A stretch of 64,000 bases of DNA from CAZABC01 sp964483405 (lineage in GTDB: Bacteria; Chloroflexota; Limnocylindria; Limnocylindrales; CSP1-4), in the NCBI GenBank assembly GCA_964483405.1, contig CAZABC010000014.1, positions 1 through 64,000 on the forward strand, given 5' to 3'. Position 1 is the first letter of the stretch. The number at the start of each line of letters is the position of its first letter. The notes beneath the pieces are model-generated. The model did no database searches. It was given only the letters and a program-made list of their open reading frames with translations, and was not told the origin of the DNA. Below are positions 57,783-64,000 of the stretch, in pieces. A program made the position numbers and the translations under genes.

Positions 57783-59747
57783 GTGCCCGCCCAGCCGATG
57801 ACCCGCTACCAGCGACTCGCGCTCGCGACCGTCGTGGCGACCTTCCTGCTGGTCACGGTCGGCGTCCTGACCCGGGCGACCGACTCGGGGCTCGGCTGCC
57901 CCGACTGGCCGTTCTGCTACGGCGGGATCCTGCCACCGCTCGACGACGCCAAGGCCTGGATCGAGTGGGCCCACCGCGGCATCGCCGCCGTGATCGGCCT
58001 CCTCATCCTCGGGCTCGTCGGGCTCGCGGTGATCGACCATCGCGATCGGCCGTCGATCCTGTGGGGCTCGGTCGCCGCCGCGGTCCTCGTCGGGTTCCAG
58101 GCCTGGCTCGGCCGCGAGACCGTCCGGCTCGGCAACAGCCCGGCGTCGGTCATGGCCCACCTCGCCGCGGCGATGGCGCTCCTTGGCCTGCTCGTCTTCC
58201 TGGTCATCCGGAGCCGCTACCCGGCCCGGCTGCCGGCCCGCGGGGCGAGCCAGCGCTTCACCCTGCTCGCGACCCTCCAGGCGGTCGCCCTGTTCGGTCT
58301 CCTGCTGTTCGGCGCGAACGTCACCGCCGGTGGGATCACGGCGGCGCTCGTCTTCGGGGACTGGCCGCTCATGGGCGGCACGTTCGTCCCGCCGCTCACC
58401 GACCTGACGGCCGCCCACGTCCTCCACCGCTGGGTCGGCGTCGTCGTCGGGCTGCTCGTCGCCGCGACCTGGCTCGTCGCCTGGCGGACCCAGCGCGACC
58501 GACCGACGCTGGTCCGGCTCGCGACGATCGTCGCGGTCCTCTACCCGCTCCAGGCGGTCGTCGGCGGGCTCCAGGTGCTCACCAAGCTCGCCGACTGGTC
58601 GCAGGTCGTCCACGTCGCGCTGGCGGCGGCGATCTGGGGCGTCGCGGCCGCGCTCGCGACGGTCGCCTACTACTCCGCCCGGACGGCGCCCGCCCCGGCG
58701 GCGTCCGGCCCGGCGGCGTCGGTCGACACCCCGCCCACCGGCGGACCCGGCGGTCCCAACGACCGGCCGGCGGCGGCCGATGCGGCGCTGGCGGCCGAGG
58801 GGGCGCTGGCGGCCGGCGCGGCCCCCTCGGCCGACCCGTCGAGGCGCGCGACGGTGATGGCCTACGTCGCGCTGACGAAGCCGCGGATCATCGAGCTCCT
58901 CCTGATCACGACCGTCCCGGCGATGGTCCTCGCCTCGCGCGAGGTGCCGGGCATGGAGGTCGGGACGTGGGTCTGGCTGACGGTCTGGACGCTGGTCTGC
59001 GGGACGCTCGCCGCCGGCAGCGCGAACGCCATCAACCAGTACCTCGACCGCGACATCGACCTGCTGATGAGCCGGACCCGGCGCCGGCCGCTGCCGGCCG
59101 CCCGGGTCGAGCCGGAGCGGGCGCTCGTCTTCGGCATCCTCCTCGGCATCGTCTCGCTCGTGCTGATGGCCTGGTTCGTCAACCTCGTGGCGGCGTTCCT
59201 GACGCTCTTCGCGATCGCCTTCTACGTCCTCGTCTACACCCTGCTCCTCAAGCGGACGACGACCCAGAACATCGTCATCGGCGGCGCGGCCGGGGCGCTC
59301 CCGCCGGTCATCGGCTGGGCGGCCGTGACCGGGAGCCTCGCCCTGCCGGCGATCCTCCTGTTCGCGATCGTCTTCTACTGGACGCCGCCCCACTTCTGGG
59401 CGCTCTCGCTCCGGCTGCGTCGTGACTACGAGGCGGCGCGCGTCCCGATGCTGCCGGTCGTCCGCGGGATCGCCGAGACGACCCGCCAGATCGGTCTCTA
59501 CACGATCCTGCTCGTCGCGATCTCGCTCGTCTTCTTCGCCGTCGCCCGGATGGGCCTCATCTACCTCGTCGCGGCGGTCGTCCTCGGCGTGCTCTTCCTG
59601 TGGCAGGCGTACCGGCTCTGGCGGACGGTGACCGAGGAGGCGTCCACGGCGGGCGCGATCCGGCTCTACAAGTTCTCGATCAGCTATCTGACCCTGCTCT
59701 TCGCCGCCGTCGCGGTCGACGCCCTCGTCCTCATCCGGGTCGGCTAG
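57783..59747 (+). CDS. Fused heme A synthase and heme O synthase (CtaA-CtaB)
   Basis: 654 aa, multi-spanning membrane protein. Residues ~1-300 are CtaA (COX15): VLTRATDSGLGCPDWPFCYG near 29-48, EWAHRGIAAVIGL, AHLAAAMALLGLL and VLHRWVGVVVGLL hold heme-ligand histidines. After an Ala/Pro/Gly linker (~300-355), residues ~360-654 are CtaB (protoheme farnesyltransferase): the aspartate-rich NAINQYLDRDIDLLMSRTRRRPL near 420-445 and the FYWTPPHFWALSLR region. Together they turn heme B into heme O and then heme A for aa3-type cytochrome oxidase. Starts at GTG. Its 3' end overlaps the convergent peptidase gene by 17 bp. Confidence 0.93.
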   Translation: MPAQPMTRYQRLALATVVATFLLVTVGVLTRATDSGLGCPDWPFCYGGILPPLDDAKAWIEWAHRGIAAVIGLLILGLVGLAVIDHRDRPSILWGSVAAAVLVGFQAWLGRETVRLGNSPASVMAHLAAAMALLGLLVFLVIRSRYPARLPARGASQRFTLLATLQAVALFGLLLFGANVTAGGITAALVFGDWPLMGGTFVPPLTDLTAAHVLHRWVGVVVGLLVAATWLVAWRTQRDRPTLVRLATIVAVLYPLQAVVGGLQVLTKLADWSQVVHVALAAAIWGVAAALATVAYYSARTAPAPAASGPAASVDTPPTGGPGGPNDRPAAADAALAAEGALAAGAAPSADPSRRATVMAYVALTKPRIIELLLITTVPAMVLASREVPGMEVGTWVWLTVWTLVCGTLAAGSANAINQYLDRDIDLLMSRTRRRPLPAARVEPERALVFGILLGIVSLVLMAWFVNLVAAFLTLFAIAFYVLVYTLLLKRTTTQNIVIGGAAGALPPVIGWAAVTGSLALPAILLFAIVFYWTPPHFWALSLRLRRDYEAARVPMLPVVRGIAETTRQIGLYTILLVAISLVFFAVARMGLIYLVAAVVLGVLFLWQAYRLWRTVTEEASTAGAIRLYKFSISYLTLLFAAVAVDALVLIRVG

Positions 59748-61296
59748 CGCTCCGGAGGTCGGCGAGGAGCGGGTCCGCCGTGACCGGGCCGCCGAGGAAG
59801 TCCGTCAGCAGGTCCGCCGGGCGGCGGGCCGAGCCCCACCGGAAGAGCGCCTCCGTCATCGTGACGTACCAGCCGGGATCGCCGGTCGGGTGGTCGCCGC
59901 GGAGCGCCCGGACGCGAGCCCGGAGGGCGGCGGCGACGATCGCCGACATCGCGTAGTTGGCGAGATAGCCGGAGGCGTCGATGAGCTGGCCGCGCATCGC
60001 CCACCAGGAGCGCTCGGGGTGGGGCGCGAGCCCGAGACCCTCTGTCGTGACCTCGGTCCAGACGTCATTCGGCCGGCGCGCCGGCCGCCGGTGGAGCTCG
60101 ATCTCGAAGAGGGCCCAGCAGACGTCGAGGACGACCGACCCGAAGCGATGGAGGACGGCCTCGCGCGCGGTGGCCGCGTCGCCGAGGTGGTGCGCCTGCC
60201 AGGCCGGCTCGTCCGCGTCCCAGCCGAGGAGGTCGGCGGTCGCCTCGAGGAACGCCGCCGACTCGACGGGGAAGTCGGCGTGGGCCGGGCGGGCCGTCAC
60301 GGCCGCGAAGTGGACCGCGTGGCCGCTCTCGTGGACCAGCTCGACGAGATTGCCGAGGCCCCCGACCGCGTAGGTCGCGAAGACCCACGGCGGGCGCGAT
60401 CGCCAGCCGCCGCGACCGTCGGGCTCGGGGCCCATCGGCATCGTGAAGGCGACCGGGATGACCGGCCGGCCGGGTCGCGGCAGGACGTCGTAGCGGATCC
60501 CGAGGCTGGCGGGGTCCGCCCCGAGCGAGGCCAGGTGGGCGTCGTTGAGGGCCGGCAGCCGCTCGGGCGGCAGGAGCGGGTCGAGCCGCCGCGCGGCCGC
60601 GCCGCAGGCGTGCCAGTGGTCCCACGGTTCGAGCCGATCGGGACCGGCGGCCTCGCGCCAGGCCGCGAGGATCGAGTGGAGCATCGGCTCGAGCGCGCCC
60701 GGGGCGATGCCGAGGGCGGCGGCATTGGCCTCGATCGGCGAGCCGTCGCGCCGCCACCGCGCTGCGCTTGCTGAGAGCAGCCGACGATACGGGCTCGCCT
60801 CGCCACCGTCGCCGTCGACCGCCCGCCAGACCGGGTCGAGGGCCTCGAACAGCGCCCGGCGGCGCCCGGCGTCGGGCTCGACGGCGAGCCGGGCGAGGAC
60901 GGACAGCCGGTCGAGGCGCTCGCCGTCGACGCGGACCGCGGCGGCGGCCCGGCCGTAGCGGCCGAAGACGGTCCGACGGAGCGCCGCGACGTCGTCGGGC
61001 TCGTCGGAGGTCGAGCCGGCGATGGCGGTCCCCGGGACGGGCTCGAGCTCGTCGAGCCAGCCGAGGCTCGACCGGATCGTCGCGATCGCGTCGCGCTCGG
61101 CGTGGGTCGAGGCCGTGCCGCCGGCGGTCTCGAGCGCGGGACCGAGGGCTCGCCGCGCCCGGCGATAGCGCCGGACCAGCCCCGCGGTCGATCCGCCCGG
61201 GGGATCGGCCGGGGCGCCCCGGCTCCGGGCGACGACGACGTCGCCGGCGAGCCGGAGGAGCTCCGCCCAGGCAGCTTCGAGGCCGTTCGTCGCCAT
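59731..61296 (-). CDS. Zinc metallopeptidase, M3-like (oligopeptidase-type)
   Basis: 521 aa, largely helical. The zinc motif HESGH in ELVHESGHAVHFAA (~355) with the downstream Glu in VESAAFLEATADLLG identifies a gluzincin; the pattern and later RHFGSVVLDVCW-like helices resemble M3/M2 peptidases, which degrade short peptides in the cytosol. Length is near the family minimum. ATG 61296 has TATCCT 6 nt upstream and no ribosome site. Convergent with ctaA-ctaB, with a 17-bp overlap. Confidence 0.85.
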   Translation of the reverse strand: MATNGLEAAWAELLRLAGDVVVARSRGAPADPPGGSTAGLVRRYRRARRALGPALETAGGTASTHAERDAIATIRSSLGWLDELEPVPGTAIAGSTSDEPDDVAALRRTVFGRYGRAAAAVRVDGERLDRLSVLARLAVEPDAGRRRALFEALDPVWRAVDGDGGEASPYRRLLSASAARWRRDGSPIEANAAALGIAPGALEPMLHSILAAWREAAGPDRLEPWDHWHACGAAARRLDPLLPPERLPALNDAHLASLGADPASLGIRYDVLPRPGRPVIPVAFTMPMGPEPDGRGGWRSRPPWVFATYAVGGLGNLVELVHESGHAVHFAAVTARPAHADFPVESAAFLEATADLLGWDADEPAWQAHHLGDAATAREAVLHRFGSVVLDVCWALFEIELHRRPARRPNDVWTEVTTEGLGLAPHPERSWWAMRGQLIDASGYLANYAMSAIVAAALRARVRALRGDHPTGDPGWYVTMTEALFRWGSARRPADLLTDFLGGPVTADPLLADLRSASRPG

Positions 61297-61302
61297 GGGC
61301 CG

Positions 61303-61308
61303 AGGATA
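61303..61308 (-). promoter_or_regulatory. -10 box (TATCCT), leaderless start of the peptidase gene
   Basis: TATCCT on the minus strand ends 6 nt before the ATG at 61296. Confidence 0.5.
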
Positions 61309-61353
61309 GTGCGGTCGTCGTCGCCCGTGGATCGCGGACGGTGGCCGGAGGCC

Positions 61354-62043
61354 CTACTCGCCCGCCATCTCCCCCTCGGCCTCGATCTCCTCGCGGCGCT
61401 GGCGGCTGAGGCGGCCCTCCCGATCGGTGTACCCGAGCGCCCATTGGACGAGCGGGCCGATCCCGAGGGCGAAGACGACGGTCCCGATGCCGATCGTGCC
61501 GCCGAGCAGGAAGCCGACGACGAGGACGGCCACCTCGAGCCCGGTCCGGACCCGCCGGATCGACCAGCCGGTCCGGGCGTGGAGCGCGGTCATGAGGCCG
61601 TCGCGCGGCCCTGGACCGAGGTCGGCGCCGAGATAGAAGCCGGAGCCGAGGCCGATGAGCCCGATGCCCGTCGCGAGCAGGGTGAGGCGAACGGCGACAT
61701 CCGCGGGATCGGTGGCGCGCAGGTCGAACGGCGCCAGCTCCGGGAGCAGGGCGAGGCCGATGTTCGTACAGGTGCCGATGAGCAGGATGTTGGCGATCGT
61801 CCCGATCCCGGGCCGCTCGCCGAGCGGGATCCAGGCGAGGAGGACGACGACGCCGAGCAGGATCGAGACGGTCCCGATGGCGATCCCGGTCCGGACCGAG
61901 ATGCCCTGGTGGAGGACCTCCCAGGGGCTCAGGCCGAGTCCCGAGCGGACCATCAGCGCGATGCCGAGCCCGAAGATGACGAGCCCGAAGAGGAGGCCGG
62001 GCAGTCGCGGGGCGGCGGCGCGAAGGTCGAGACGTTGGCGCAC
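61354..62043 (-). CDS. YczE-like membrane protein
   Basis: 229-aa integral membrane protein of the YczE/YyaS/YitT-like family: GLLFGLVIFGLGIALMVRSGLGLSPWEVLHQGI (~16-48), GTIANILLIGTCTNI, SGFYLGADLGPGPRDGLMTAL and IGTVVFALGIGPLVQW. Five or six helices; acidic C-terminal tail. Role unknown. GTG at 62043 has a TACCAT box 6 nt upstream and no ribosome site. Confidence 0.8.
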   Translation of the reverse strand: MRQRLDLRAAAPRLPGLLFGLVIFGLGIALMVRSGLGLSPWEVLHQGISVRTGIAIGTVSILLGVVVLLAWIPLGERPGIGTIANILLIGTCTNIGLALLPELAPFDLRATDPADVAVRLTLLATGIGLIGLGSGFYLGADLGPGPRDGLMTALHARTGWSIRRVRTGLEVAVLVVGFLLGGTIGIGTVVFALGIGPLVQWALGYTDREGRLSRQRREEIEAEGEMAGE

Positions 62044-62049
62044 CGGTCG

Positions 62050-62055
62050 ATGGTA
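62050..62055 (-). promoter_or_regulatory. -10 box (TACCAT), leaderless start of the YczE-like gene
   Basis: TACCAT on the minus strand ends 6 nt before the GTG at 62043. Confidence 0.5.
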
Positions 62056-62140
62056 GCCGCGCACGGGGCGGGCACCGGCTCCGGCGCTGCATCCGCGGGC
62101 ATGACCGGACGGGGCGGTGCGCTTCTGCCAACATCGACCC

Positions 62141-63745
62141 ATGGAGCTTCGCTTCCTCGGCGGCGCGACGACCGTCACCGGCTCGCAGTTCCTGCTCGAG
62201 ACGGCCCAGGCGCGGGTCCTCGTCGACTGCGGGATGTTCCAGGGCGGCCCGAACGAGGCCGTCCGCAACCGGGTCCCGTATGCCTTCGAGCCGGCCGACA
62301 TCGACACCGTCCTCCTGACGCATGCCCATCTCGACCACTGCGGGATGCTGCCGAACCTCGTCCGTGAGGGGTACCGCGGGCCGATCCACGCCACCCACGG
62401 GACGGTCGAGCTCGCGACGCTCGTCCTCAAGGACTCGGCCAAGCTCCAGGCGGAGTTCGCGAAGCGAGCCGACCGACGCGACCGCCGCGACCCCGATCGC
62501 GCCGCGGCGGAGGAGGCGGAGCACCTCGCCCGCCTCGAGGAGGCGCTCGAGCTTGCCGAGGCCGGGGAGGCGATCGGCGAGTCGGCCGACGTCGAGGCCC
62601 CCGGCGTGCTCCGGGCGGCCATCGACGACGACGTCGACCGCGAGGCCGACCTGCGTGGCCAGCCGGCGGAGCTCGATGTCGACCTCGACGAGCCGCTCTA
62701 CGACGAGTCCGACGTCGAGGCGGCCGCCGCCCGCTTCCGCGCGATCCACTACGAGGAGGAGCGCGAGGTCGCCCCGGGCGTCCGCGCGACGTTCCTCGAT
62801 GCCGGCCACATCCTCGGCTCGGCGATCATCCGGCTGCGGGTCGTCGACCGGCCCGGCGATCCCGAGCGGACGATCGTGTTCTCGGGCGATCTGGGGCGGC
62901 CGGGCACGCCGATCGTCCGCGACCCGACCGTGCTCCACGAGGCCGACTACGTCGTCGTCGAGTCGACCTATGGCGGCCGCGAGCACGATCCTGAGGTCGA
63001 GGCGGTCCGGGTCCTCGCCGAGACGGTCCGCCTCGTCGCCCGGCACGACGGCGTCCTCCTCGTGCCCGCGTTCGCGATCGGGCGGACGCAGGAGGTCGTC
63101 TGGACGCTCGACCGGCTCGTGGACGCCGGGGCCATCCCCCAGCTGCCGCTGTACCTCGACTCGCCGATGGCGACCAGGGCGACCGAGATCTATCGGCGCC
63201 ACGCCGAGTACTTCGACGACGCGACCCGGGAGCTGCTCGAGCTCGGCGCGACGCCGCTCGACTACCCGCGCCAGATCGTCACCCGGGAGGCCGCCCAGAG
63301 CCGGGCGATCGCCAAGGCGCCGCGGCCGTACATGATCGTCGCGAGCAACGGGATGCTGACCGGCGGCCGTGTCGTCGCCCACCTGCGCGAGCTCATCGAC
63401 GACCCGAGCGCGACGATCCTGTTCGTCGGCTACCAGGGCGAGGGGACCCTCGGGCACCATCTCCAGCACGGCGCGGCGACCGTGCGGATCGACGGGCGGG
63501 AGCGGGTCGTCCGCTGCCGGATCCGGTCGATCAGCGGCTTCTCGGCGCACGCCGACGAGGGCGAACTGCTCGGCTGGCTCGGCGGCTTCATCGAGGGTCG
63601 CCGGCCCGGCGACCCCGGCGTGCCGCGGCGGGTCTTCCTCGTCCACGGCGACCCCGACGCCCAGGCGGCCCTCGAGCCGAAGGTCCGGGCGCTCGGGTTC
63701 GACCCGTACGTGCCCCGCTGGCGCGAGGGCGTCGAGCTCGACTGA
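62141..63745 (+). CDS. Metallo-beta-lactamase/beta-CASP ribonuclease-like protein
   Basis: 534 aa. MBL fold with HAHLDH (residues 61-66) and later DAGHILGSA (~224) and FSGDLGRPG; beta-CASP domain with VPAFAIGRTQEVVWTL, LYLDSPMATRATEIY and the RMMKL-equivalent PYMIVASNGMLTGGRVVAHL; the C-terminal RISGFSAHADEGELLGWL carries the last His. Members are RNases of the YSH1/Rbp or RNase J-related class or cleavage-specificity-like factors. An acidic helical insert (~105-205, DRAAAEEAEHLARLEEALELAE) splits the MBL domain. ATG 62141 has no ribosome site. Confidence 0.9.
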   Translation: MELRFLGGATTVTGSQFLLETAQARVLVDCGMFQGGPNEAVRNRVPYAFEPADIDTVLLTHAHLDHCGMLPNLVREGYRGPIHATHGTVELATLVLKDSAKLQAEFAKRADRRDRRDPDRAAAEEAEHLARLEEALELAEAGEAIGESADVEAPGVLRAAIDDDVDREADLRGQPAELDVDLDEPLYDESDVEAAAARFRAIHYEEEREVAPGVRATFLDAGHILGSAIIRLRVVDRPGDPERTIVFSGDLGRPGTPIVRDPTVLHEADYVVVESTYGGREHDPEVEAVRVLAETVRLVARHDGVLLVPAFAIGRTQEVVWTLDRLVDAGAIPQLPLYLDSPMATRATEIYRRHAEYFDDATRELLELGATPLDYPRQIVTREAAQSRAIAKAPRPYMIVASNGMLTGGRVVAHLRELIDDPSATILFVGYQGEGTLGHHLQHGAATVRIDGRERVVRCRIRSISGFSAHADEGELLGWLGGFIEGRRPGDPGVPRRVFLVHGDPDAQAALEPKVRALGFDPYVPRWREGVELD

Positions 63746-63756
63746 TCGGGCCGCCG

Positions 63757-63774
63757 GGCGGGGTCGATCCCGCC
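63757..63774 (+). terminator. Hairpin downstream of the beta-CASP gene
   Basis: GGCGGG (63757-63762) pairs with CCCGCC (63769-63774) around GTCGAT, 11 nt after the stop. No U-tract. Confidence 0.4.
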
Positions 63775-63790
63775 ACCCGGCGATCCATTC

Positions 63791-64000
63791 CGCGCCGTAG
63801 CCGTCGTGCGCACCAGGGCCACGCGGTGACCGAACCCGCGCCGTAGCCGTCGTGCGCACCAGCGCCACTGGTGTTGCCACTCGCGCGGTCGGCCCCACCA
63901 CCTCCGCTGGTGTTCCGTTGGGCCGCGCCTCCACCCGCGCGCCTCTCCATCCGCGCGGCCACGCTCGCGCCCGCCCCCACGCGCTCGCGAGCACCAGCCA
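63791..64000. repeat. Short repeat tract at window edge
   Basis: Two identical 26-bp copies at 63791-63816 and 63837-63862 (offset 46 bp), each ending GCGCACCAG, followed by inverted CACCAG/CTGGTG modules (for example 63857-63874) and further CACC/GGTG repeats to the window end. No gene start is evident in the tract; it continues beyond the window. It may be a non-coding repeat, a small-hairpin array, or the edge of a low-complexity gene. Confidence 0.6.

Noticed and set aside
63791..63862. Possible CRISPR array from the 26-bp repeats
   Set aside because: Only two copies, 20-bp interval too short for a spacer, no palindromic CRISPR-type repeat and no cas genes.
60065..63994. Very long minus-strand open frame (over 1300 codons)
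   Set aside because: It is antisense to the beta-CASP, YczE-like and peptidase genes; its content is Arg/Pro/Ala shadow sequence typical of GC-rich DNA, with no domain.

Overview
A 64-kb, very GC-rich (roughly 70-75% by eye), gene-dense bacterial chromosomal window with two 100-N scaffold gaps (14494-14593 and 49240-49339). The look is of a metagenome-derived scaffold. Lineage is inferred only: short intergenic spaces, frequent ATGA/GTGA gene overlaps, many apparently leaderless mRNAs, a fused CtaA-CtaB and a fused EtfB-EtfA fit a high-GC Chloroflexota such as the Limnocylindria/Ellin6529 group. Another high-GC phylum cannot be excluded. No phage, transposase, rRNA or CRISPR array was seen; one tRNA-Gly(CCC) is present.

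Layout. 0-12.4 kb: a redox/catabolic block with a stand-alone PreA-like flavoenzyme, an ATP-type phosphofructokinase, a fused electron-transfer flavoprotein coupled to ETF-quinone oxidoreductase, a PanB homologue coupled to an unrecognised 427-aa protein, and a one-chain dihydropyrimidine dehydrogenase. 12.4-19.8 kb: a two-component pair facing each other, a PspC protein cut by a gap, dienelactone hydrolase, DoxX-like membrane protein, SDR/DUF2867 protein, and a DEAD-box helicase with a KOW-like partner. 20-25 kb: class II aldolase, a CpaF secretion ATPase carrying a RidA-fold domain, a CoA-binding protein, and a degenerate ADP-ribosylglycohydrolase joined to a protein phosphatase. 25-36.6 kb: amine/amino-acid oxidoreductases, tRNA, GNAT, a HAD phosphatase coupled to a half-length cis-prenyltransferase, a LacI regulator with tandem operators, and PLP enzymes. 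36.6-43.9 kb: ATP-grasp ligase, esterase, LipB, GalT-like protein, ECF sigma/anti-sigma pair and an RlpA-like protein.

43.9-56.7 kb: pyrimidine biosynthesis in two blocks. pyrR-pyrB-pyrC follows a leader with a PyrR-binding hairpin and a 17-codon leader ORF. pyrK-pyrD-[vapB-vapC]-pyrE has a toxin-antitoxin pair inserted and overlapping pyrE. carAB and pyrF are not in the window. Between the blocks lie an amine oxidase, a PLP decarboxylase and small unknown genes. 56.7-64 kb: thioredoxin-like lipoprotein divergent from fused CtaA-CtaB, a zinc metallopeptidase, a YczE-like membrane protein, a beta-CASP ribonuclease-like protein, and a short repeat tract at the edge.

Regulatory reading. Many genes have a TAnnnT box ending 6-7 nt before the start codon, so the start codon should be the first transcribed base. 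Genes with a clear Shine-Dalgarno usually have the box farther upstream or are overlap-coupled. The standout items are the CpaF-RidA fusion, the PyrR leader with its leader ORF, VapBC inside the pyr cluster, the half-size cis-prenyltransferase, and the genome-style leaderless promoter architecture.
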